Below, one piece after another: positions 6,636-11,847 of a stretch of 11,847 nucleotides of DNA (the stretch's first letter is position 1; every line of letters begins with the position of its first letter). Below the pieces are notes generated by a model that made no database searches, had not been told where the DNA came from, and saw nothing but the letters and a program-made list of their open reading frames with translations. This DNA is from JBKEBX01 sp047974615 (GTDB taxonomy: Bacteria; Bacillota; Clostridia; Lachnospirales; CAMZNU01): the NCBI GenBank assembly GCA_047974615.1, contig JBKECM010000111.1:1-11847 (forward strand). Direction: 5' to 3'. The position numbers and the translations under genes were made by a program.

Positions 6636-6639
6636 CAAT
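6611..6639 (+). promoter_or_regulatory. Candidate SigE (mother-cell sporulation) promoter
   Basis: TAATATT (6611-6617) fits the B. subtilis SigE -35 consensus KMATATT. After 14 bp, TATACAAT (6632-6639) fits the -10 consensus CATACAHT except for the first base. The predicted transcript would start about 14 nt before the ATG, leaving just enough room for the AAAGGAGAG ribosome binding site. The region is A/T-only, so this rests on a consensus match in low-complexity DNA. Confidence 0.4.
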
Positions 6640-6660
6640 GGTATAGAAAGGAGAGTTTTT

Positions 6661-7329
6661 ATGAGTACTAGTTATGTAGATGATATACGTAGATATTTGC
6701 TAATAATTGAAAAATCATTTGATGAAGCAACGCAATGTAGAACTTGTCAAGAGTCTTGTTGCGATATGTTTCATAATATAAAAAGTAAAATTTTTTATTC
6801 TTTAGATAAGCTTGAACAAGAGCAGGAGGGAGGATATAATATGACAGATAGAAGAAGATATGATGAATATTTATGTTGTGATGAATGTTATGAAGGTGGT
6901 TGTGAAGATATTGAAAAAAATATTGGAAAAAGTATATATATTACTTCTTTTTTAGAGCAGGATATAGAAAGTTTAAGTCCTATAGCTTATGAAAATGAAA
7001 CAGTTCAAAACGATTATGAATATATTTTTGAAAAAACTAGTGATATAACTATACTTATAAAGGAAAGGGGCTATTATTCATTTTATTTTTATTGTATACC
7101 AAAAAATAATAGGGAAACTATTGCACTTTTTTTAGATGATATAGAGCTACCTTTTACACGTTTTACTTCAAAAGGAGATTTGAATTTAATTGTTGGGTCT
7201 GGTATTTTTGAAGTAGAAAAAGACTATGGTGAAGTAAAAGTTATTAATGTTACTGATAATAACTTAAAAATACAAAGTGGTGCTTTAGAAAATACAGTTA
7301 CGGCATCTTTAAGAATAGAAAAAATATAA
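6661..7329 (+). CDS. Cysteine-rich protein with BclA/C1q-like C-terminal domain, putative spore-surface protein
   Basis: A 222-aa protein without signal peptide or membrane segment. The N-terminal 85 residues carry eight cysteines in two clusters of mirrored spacing: C26-x2-C-x3-CC and, 37 residues later, CC-x2-C-x4-C81. From about residue 115 the sequence resembles the jelly-roll (TNF/C1q-like) C-terminal domain of BclA-type exosporium proteins: GYYSFYFYC, then IALFLDDIELP, LIVGSGIFEV, VKVINVTDNNLKIQ and the closing NTVTASLRIEKI strand. BclA-type proteins normally carry a collagen-like Gly-x-y repeat, which is absent here. Cysteine-rich proteins cross-link clostridial exosporium layers (for example CdeC of C. 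difficile), so a spore-coat or exosporium role is inferred, not shown. The start has AAAGGAGAG. The synthetase gene begins 12 nt after its stop, so the two form an operon. Confidence 0.7.
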   Translation: MSTSYVDDIRRYLLIIEKSFDEATQCRTCQESCCDMFHNIKSKIFYSLDKLEQEQEGGYNMTDRRRYDEYLCCDECYEGGCEDIEKNIGKSIYITSFLEQDIESLSPIAYENETVQNDYEYIFEKTSDITILIKERGYYSFYFYCIPKNNRETIALFLDDIELPFTRFTSKGDLNLIVGSGIFEVEKDYGEVKVINVTDNNLKIQSGALENTVTASLRIEKI

Positions 7330-7341
7330 AGGAGGCTTTTT

Positions 7342-8493
7342 ATGTGTGGCATTGTAGGTTTTACGACTTTTTTTAAAACAAGGGGCGAAAAAGATAATTC
7401 AAAACAATATATAGAAAAAATGTGTGAAAAAATCAAAAAACGTGGACCTGATACTTTTGGCTATTATATCAAAAATGATTTTTTATTGGGCCATAGACGA
7501 CTATCTATTATAGATATAGAAACAGGGGCACAACCTATGACAAGTGATGATGGAAACTACACTATCGTTTATAATGGGGAGATATATAACAGTAATGACC
7601 TAAAAACTGATTTATTAAAAAAAGGATACAAATTTAAAACTACAAGTGACACAGAAGTTCTGCTATATACTTATATAGAATACAAAGAAGAAACGCCTAA
7701 ACTTTTAAATGGTATATTTGCTTTTGCAATAGTTGATATTAAGAAAAATAATCTTTTTTTATGTCGTGACCATTTTGGTGTAAAACCTTTATATTATACT
7801 ATTGTAGGCAAAAATATAGTTTTTGCTTCAGAAATAAAAGGGATTTTTGCACACCCTGAAGTTAAAGCAGTTATTAACGATAATTCCTTACGTGAAATAT
7901 TTGGTATGTTTCCTTCAAGGACTGAAAAAAATGGAATTTTTGAAAATATATATGAGATAGGGTACGGAGAATATGCAAATTTTAGTTTAAATGGCTTAAG
8001 CACATATAAATATTATGAACTTGAAGCTCGTGAAAATCTATTATCCTATGATGAGTGCAAAAACATAACAAAAGATATTGTAACAGATAGCGTTTTGCGT
8101 CAAATGGTATCTGATGTTCCTATTGGAACGTTTTTAAGTGGTGGAGTAGATAGTTCGATTATTACTGCTATAGCTAGTAATGAACTTAAAAAAAGAAATA
8201 GAAAGCTAAGTACTATTTCCTTTGACTATAAAGATAATTCTTTATTTTTTAAATCTAATGCCTTTCAAGTTGATGAAGATAAGGAATGGGTTAAAAAAAT
8301 GGTTCAAATATTTGATACGGATCATAAATATTTATTTCTTGATACTAAAGATTTAATAGATGGCTTATACGATGGAGTTTTGGCTAAAGATTATCCCGGT
8401 ATGGCTGATATTGATAGCTCTTTGTTAAGGTTTTGCAAAGACGTAAAGAAAAGTCATTCTGTTGTTTTGTCTGGTGAGTGTGCAGAATTTTAA
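7342..8493 (+). pseudogene. asnB: Asparagine synthetase (glutamine-hydrolysing), 3'-truncated by insertion
   Basis: The intact enzyme makes asparagine from aspartate, ATP and glutamine. The glutaminase half is complete: nucleophile C2 (MCGIVGF), R53 in RRLSIID, N78-G79 in YNGEIYN, D103 in SDTEV and RDHFGVKPLYY. The synthetase half starts normally, with the ATP pyrophosphatase loop SGGVDSS at 266-272. The frame then stops at 383 residues; the family is usually about 600-630. The last recognisable residues are SGECA at 377-381, where relatives continue DE(V/I)FGGYPW; here EF and a stop follow. No continuation of the family sequence is found in any frame of the next few hundred bases. The stump lacks part of the synthetase domain and should not make asparagine. 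AAAGGAGG precedes the ATG. B. subtilis has a sporulation-linked AsnO, which suits the upstream neighbour. Confidence 0.85.
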
Positions 8494-8751
8494 GATATAA
8501 TTAATATTAGTCAGAGAAAAGTACTGTAAATAAAGGGTTTGTTGAGGTTTTTGAAAAATATTTTTTTAACTGTTAATTGCGAAATTTGTAGAAAAATTTA
8601 TGTTTTTGGATTTTGAATATGTTCTTTATTTTTAGTTTGATGACGTCCTATTATTGAAATAATTTTTAAAATATGGACAAGCATAGCTTGTTAAGTTGGA
8701 GGTGATAAAATTTTTGTTTTAATTTTTATAAATATACAAAGGAGTAGCCTT

Positions 8752-9081
8752 ATGGAAAATGAGTTAAGTAATAACAGAGAGTTGCAAGAGCATATTAAAG
8801 CGTTGTTTGAATGTTATGATGAAGAAAATGATGATGAAATTCAACTTGGTAGATTTGGTAGAATGGCTTTTGAATTTTTGGAAGAAACTAACCCACAGAA
8901 GTTTATGAGTTTGAAAATGCAAGGTAAGTTAATAAGTAGAATACTTGAAGTTGAAGTTTTGGCAAAAGAGATGACGGATAGGTTGCAAAGGGAACTACTT
9001 CAAGAAAGCCCAATGCCTAAAGTTGACGATATTTTAGTTAGAACACGTCATCTTAATAAAATTAGGAGTATTGCAGAATAA
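8752..9081 (+). CDS. TnpV-like transposon-encoded protein
   Basis: A 109-aa protein resembling TnpV, a small protein of unknown biochemical function carried by Tn4451-type and related clostridial mobile elements. The family pattern is visible: LGRFGRMAFEFLEETNPQ (about residues 32-49, the GxxGRMRxxYLKEHxP-like segment), then a QGKLISRILEVEVLAKEM helix (57-74, compare SGKLxxHLxEVDxxA), and the C-terminal RTRHLNKIRSIAE, which mirrors the conserved MNNIRxxAEE. It is acidic, mostly helical, and has no membrane segment. AAGGAG lies 8 nt before the ATG. It is the first gene inside the presumed element. Homology is by eye and fairly strong; the role in transposition is not established even for the family. 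Confidence 0.7.
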   Translation: MENELSNNRELQEHIKALFECYDEENDDEIQLGRFGRMAFEFLEETNPQKFMSLKMQGKLISRILEVEVLAKEMTDRLQRELLQESPMPKVDDILVRTRHLNKIRSIAE

Positions 9082-9129
9082 ATAGTAATACAAGATATTA
9101 TCTTTAGAGTTTGATAGAAAGGATAATTA

Positions 9130-9384
9130 ATGAGTAATTTAGAGATTTACAAAAGTTCTGTAAGTAGTAAGAGTGTTTTAATCTACAACTATTTAAAAAC
9201 TTGTTCAAACGAAAATAATGCAAGTTATCCATCAATAAAAACTATTGCACTAAATACGAAACTTTCTGTTTCAAGTGTTAAGCGAGGAATTGAAGAATTG
9301 TGTACAAATGATTTTTTAGAAGTGAAAAATAGATATAGAAAAAACGGTGGCAAGAGTAGTAATTTGTACGAGATTTTGAAGTAA
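9130..9384 (+). CDS. Helix-turn-helix protein (HTH_36 type)
   Basis: An 84-aa protein that is essentially one winged helix-turn-helix. The stretch SYPSIKTIALNTKLSVSSVK (about residues 32-51) is the helix-turn-helix. It is followed by RGIEELCTNDFLEVKNRYR and GGKSSNLYEI, the helix and wing typical of HTH_36 domains found in replication-initiator-like and integrative-element proteins. Expected role: DNA binding within the element, either regulating its genes or helping replication. GAAAGGAT precedes the ATG. It lies 48 bp after the TnpV gene on the same strand and is probably cotranscribed with it. A large perfect palindrome begins 13 bp after its stop. Confidence 0.75.
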   Translation: MSNLEIYKSSVSSKSVLIYNYLKTCSNENNASYPSIKTIALNTKLSVSSVKRGIEELCTNDFLEVKNRYRKNGGKSSNLYEILK

Positions 9385-9397
9385 AGTTGTTGTAAAG

Positions 9398-9429
9398 TTA
9401 TTTAATATTACGGTACCAATATTAAATAA
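9398..9429. repeat. Perfect 12-bp inverted repeat after the HTH gene
   Basis: TTATTTAATATT and its exact reverse complement flank ACGGTACC. There is no T-run after it on the plus strand, so it is a poor terminator; it could be a binding site, for instance for the HTH protein encoded just upstream. Confidence 0.55.
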
Positions 9430-9808
9430 AGAGCAGATTAAAATTTTGAAAAGATGAAGTTTGAACATAGGTAGAGTGCGTCTTTTTCTAGAACTTAGGT
9501 TAAGTTCAAATTGGACTATGAAAGAACTTTATAAGCTTAAATATAATATATTAATATGAATAAAAATAATATCTAATATTTAAGTTACACTATAAATTAA
9601 TATAGCTCCTAATATCAAAAATTTACAATAAATTCAGCGAATTATAAATTACATATAGCTTTATTTTTCATATTAATTTTACAAATATTAATAGCAGTTA
9701 TATAGGTGTTCTATGGCAGATTTGCAAAATAGATATTAAAGAATTATTTGCGATAGTTAAGAAAAATTACCACTTTTAATACTCCAATAAATATGCAGGA
9801 TAAAGGCA

Positions 9809-9859
9809 AGGCGTCAAAACGCCTCACCAAATTCTGAAAGCTAGGCAATGCCTAGCTTT
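9809..9859. repeat. GC-rich tandem hairpins upstream of the ribbon-helix-helix gene
   Basis: The first hairpin pairs AGGCGT (9809-9814) with ACGCCT (9819-9824) around CAAA. The second pairs AAAGCTAGGCA (9837-9847) with TGCCTAGCTTT (9849-9859) around a single A. This is a GC-rich island in very A/T-rich DNA. Candidate roles are a transfer origin, a replication origin or a structured leader RNA; the sequence alone does not decide. Confidence 0.55.
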
Positions 9860-9990
9860 GAAAGACAAAAAATAGACGTCAAAAAAATGTTAGTGACTCC
9901 AAATTTGACTCCTAAAACATTGTAAAGTTGTGTAAATAAAAGGTTTCATAGAGTGTCAGAACAGACGCCTTATGAAAAAATAGGTGACAT

Positions 9991-10392
9991 ATGGATAAAA
10001 TTAGAAAAAATATTTGGTTACAAAAAGATACATTAATACGTTGTGAAAATGGAATGAAAATTGATAATTCTAAGTTCTTAAATGAGTTTTTAGAAAATGC
10101 AGTTGAATATTATTCAGCATACTTAAACTCAATAAATAATCAAGATATTGTATCAGAAATTTTTGTCAATGTATTAGACGGAAGACTTGGACAAGCAGAA
10201 GATAGATTGTCGAAACTTATTTTTAAAGTTGCCGTAGAACAAGCTAAGACTTCGCACATATTAGCACATATGGCAGAGGTTGATGATGATACATTAAAAG
10301 GGTTACACTTGAGATGTATAAATGATGTTAAAAAAACAAATGGTAGGATAACTTTTGAAGATACGTTTAAGTTTCAGAAAGGGTTGGAGTAA
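9991..10392 (+). CDS. Ribbon-helix-helix-type protein of integrative elements
   Basis: A 133-aa protein with an N-terminal ribbon-helix-helix-like region (about residues 5-45: KNIWLQKDTLIRCENGMK, then NSKFLNEFLENAVEYYSAYL) and a helical C-terminal domain ending TNGRITFEDTFKFQKG. The same arrangement, including the closing VKKTNGRxxxEDAxxxQKG-like pattern, is common in small DNA-binding proteins of clostridial conjugative and mobilizable elements. It probably binds DNA as a dimer, perhaps as a relaxosome accessory factor (MobC-like) or a repressor; this is inferred. AGGTGA lies 5 nt before the ATG. The structured region at 9809-9946 immediately upstream is a natural place for its binding site. 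It is a single-gene unit ending at a strong terminator. Confidence 0.65.
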   Translation: MDKIRKNIWLQKDTLIRCENGMKIDNSKFLNEFLENAVEYYSAYLNSINNQDIVSEIFVNVLDGRLGQAEDRLSKLIFKVAVEQAKTSHILAHMAEVDDDTLKGLHLRCINDVKKTNGRITFEDTFKFQKGLE

Positions 10393-10411
10393 AAAAATAA
10401 ATTTAATAGTT

Positions 10412-10453
10412 AATTATGAAGCCAGTGGATTTTTATTCACTGGCTTCATAATT
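10412..10453 (+). terminator. Strong terminator after the ribbon-helix-helix gene
   Basis: A perfect 16-bp stem (10412-10427 with 10438-10453, arm AATTATGAAGCCAGTG) and a 10-nt T-rich loop, followed by TATATAT rather than a clean T-run. It separates the ribbon-helix-helix gene from the helicase gene. Confidence 0.75.
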
Positions 10454-10471
10454 TATATATAAATATTAGAC

Positions 10472-10500
10472 TTTAAAAATTGCCCCAAATATAGTATAAT
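10472..10500 (+). promoter_or_regulatory. Promoter of the helicase gene
   Basis: A perfect -10 TATAAT (10495-10500) with a weaker -35 TTTAAA (10472-10477) and a 17-bp spacer, 34 bp before the GTG start. Confidence 0.55.
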
Positions 10501-10534
10501 TGTAATTAAAATAACGAAACTATGGTGATAAGAC

Positions 10535-11847
10535 GTGAATATACAACAAGCCTATTATTATGCGACTAAACTAAAGGACTTTAGAAAAGAAGATGGGTTA
10601 ATTCCAGTAATTAGTTCGTCTAATATATCAATTTATCCACATCAAATAGCCTCTGCCACTTTTGGCTTAAAGAGGTTTATAAATTTTGCAAATTTTGATG
10701 ATAAGAAAACGGGTGTATTACTTTGTGATGAGGGTGGGCTTGGTAAGACTTATACTGCAATGATGATTATAGCTACTAGATTTAATTTAGGCGATAAAAT
10801 ACTTGTAGTTATACCTAATCAACTAATATACGAATGGCTAGAAGTTTTTGAAAATAGTTTTAATGTTCCCTATGTTTTACTAAAAAATAAGGAACAAATG
10901 CAAGAGTTTATATATAGTGGTGAAGACGTTATAATAACAACTTTTTCTATGGTTAGAGAACATAATGATTATTTTCAAGATTTAGATTTTGACATTGTGG
11001 TTGTAGATGAAGCACACAAGCTAAAAAGTGGTAGAGCCGAAAGTAAGCTATACGATTGTATAAAAGAAATCTCTAAAAATTCGTTTAAAATTTTACTTAC
11101 AGCAACGCCTATACAAAACTCAATATTAGATATTTATAATCTTGCTAAACTTATTGACGATAGTTTATTTGATGATGAAGGTAGTTTCTATAAAAGGTAT
11201 TATAGACGAGAAGAAAATTATGGGGAATTATCAAAAAAGATTAGACAAATAGCTTTTAGGACTTTAAGACAAGAGGTTTCTGATTATGTAAATATTCCAA
11301 ACAGAGTTACAATGTCTTTAGAGTATGAATACAACGACGAAGAACTTAAACTTTACAAGCTACTAGAAAGTTACCTTGCACTTGATAGTAAAGTGGCTTT
11401 TCCTAAAATGGATAAGTATGACTTAACATTAATGATGACTAAAGTTTTTTCATCTTCACATTTAGCATTTTTAAATTTTCTTATAAATGTAAAAAAAAGA
11501 TTAAACCATAAAGAAAAAGTTTATATTGATGAGATTATAAAAATTTGTAATAAAATTAAAAAATCTTCAAAACTAGAAAATTTAGAAAAGTTACTAAATA
11601 AAATATTTACAGAATTGAAATTAAAAAAATTAAATCAAAAAGTTATAATATATACCGAGTTTAATGGCACTTTGCAATATTTATTCGAACATTTAGACAA
11701 GGGCAAATTTAAAGATAGAGTTTTAACTTTTGATAGTAAAAATAGTAGCGATGATATAAAAGAAAAATTTAGAGATAGTGATTATAAAATACTTATCACA
11801 ACAGACCTTGCTAGTGACGGTTTTAACTTTAGTTTTGCAAGTACTAT
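10535..11847 (+). CDS. SNF2-type DEAD/DEAH helicase, partial (3' end outside window)
   Basis: The first 437 codons of a superfamily 2 ATPase. Motifs in order: YPHQ (34-37, Q-motif region), Walker A DEGGLGKT (65-72, SNF2 style DExGLGKT), ITTFSM (motif Ia/Ib region), Walker B DEAH (158-161) followed by KLKSGRAES, and LTATPIQN (188-195, motif III). The second RecA-like domain follows with KVIIYTEF and the motif V region ITTDLASDGFN near the end. The layout is nearest to SNF2/RapA-like enzymes, which translocate on double-stranded DNA. GTG at 10535 is preceded by GGTGA at good distance and is the first start in frame. The gene has its own promoter after a strong terminator, as expected of cargo. 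DISARM (DrmD) and other defence systems use such proteins, but nothing visible fixes that role. Confidence 0.85.
   Translation, partial: MNIQQAYYYATKLKDFRKEDGLIPVISSSNISIYPHQIASATFGLKRFINFANFDDKKTGVLLCDEGGLGKTYTAMMIIATRFNLGDKILVVIPNQLIYEWLEVFENSFNVPYVLLKNKEQMQEFIYSGEDVIITTFSMVREHNDYFQDLDFDIVVVDEAHKLKSGRAESKLYDCIKEISKNSFKILLTATPIQNSILDIYNLAKLIDDSLFDDEGSFYKRYYRREENYGELSKKIRQIAFRTLRQEVSDYVNIPNRVTMSLEYEYNDEELKLYKLLESYLALDSKVAFPKMDKYDLTLMMTKVFSSSHLAFLNFLINVKKRLNHKEKVYIDEIIKICNKIKKSSKLENLEKLLNKIFTELKLKKLNQKVIIYTEFNGTLQYLFEHLDKGKFKDRVLTFDSKNSSDDIKEKFRDSDYKILITTDLASDGFNFSFAST

Larger units (their letters stand above)
9385..9990. other. 606-bp gap without a gene, structured
   Basis: I see no supported coding frame. 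In order it holds: a 32-bp palindrome (9398-9429); a 7-bp hairpin GAACTTA/TAAGTTC (9491-9507); an A/T-rich stretch whose ends carry an exact 11-bp inverted repeat ATTAATATGAA (9550-9560 and 9667-9677); a compact GC-rich double hairpin (9809-9859); two TGACTCC direct repeats (9894-9900 and 9906-9912); and TGTAAATAAAAGGTTT (9931-9946), nearly repeated at 8525-8540. GTAAAGTT appears at 9381, 9392 and 9922. An origin or transfer region is a reasonable guess. Confidence 0.5.
8487..11847. mobile_element. Left part of a probable integrative or mobilizable element inserted in asnB
   Basis: The proposed junction is just after the GA dinucleotide at 8485-8486, where asnB similarity ends. From there on the gene content is typical of clostridial integrative elements: TnpV-like, HTH_36 and ribbon-helix-helix genes separated by long A/T-rich gaps, then a cargo-like helicase. 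Bases 8494-8751 hold no gene; they contain a small hairpin (ACAAGC at 8677-8682 with GCTTGT at 8686-8691) and GGAGGTGAT at 8699-8707 that leads into no convincing frame. The recombinase, relaxase and right end are not in the window. TnpV and the GA junction suggest a Tn4451-type large serine recombinase, but this is inference. Confidence 0.6.

Noticed and set aside
8480..8560. A simple frameshift or early stop in asnB
   Set aside because: None of the three forward frames after 8487 shows the expected FGGYPW continuation, so the 3' part is absent rather than shifted.
9385..9990. A CRISPR array or tRNA gene in the gap
   Set aside because: The repeats are few, short and unevenly spaced, and no cloverleaf with a T-loop consensus is seen.

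Overview
The window is very AT-rich, with strong Shine-Dalgarno sequences, sigma-A-type promoters and mostly Firmicutes-type genes. That points to a low-GC, probably anaerobic and spore-forming member of Clostridia. I cannot name the species from this sequence.

Layout. (1) Bases 1-1314: repeat-rich intergenic DNA, then a minus-strand pair, methylglyoxal synthase (mgsA) followed by a GNAT acetyltransferase. (2) 1347-3157: promoters placed back to back between mgsA and a plus-strand pair, endonuclease IV (nfo) overlapping a FabG-like reductase, closed by a hairpin terminator. (3) 3172-6424: a small BFD-like [2Fe-2S] protein (minus), a secreted lipoprotein with two rhodanese domains (plus), a small four-helix membrane protein (plus), and an orphan FecB-like substrate-binding lipoprotein (minus). 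Two related palindromes flank the last gene. (4) 6550-8486: a divergent unit in which a cysteine-rich protein with a BclA/C1q-like jelly-roll end precedes an asparagine synthetase. A SigE-like promoter candidate and a 15-bp direct repeat lie upstream, so a spore-surface role is plausible. (5) 8487-11847: the synthetase reading frame breaks off inside a highly conserved motif, exactly at a GA dinucleotide. The DNA that follows carries genes typical of clostridial integrative elements: TnpV, an HTH_36 protein, a ribbon-helix-helix protein, and then an SNF2-type helicase with its own promoter that runs off the window.

The main reading is a chromosomal backbone interrupted by the left end of an integrative or mobilizable element inserted in asnB, possibly by a Tn4451-type large serine recombinase. 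The element's helicase is probably cargo and could begin a defence module, but only the first 437 codons are visible. Other points worth a look are the compensatory palindrome pair around the orphan binding protein, the cysteine-rich/jelly-roll fusion, and a GC-rich hairpin cluster upstream of the ribbon-helix-helix gene.
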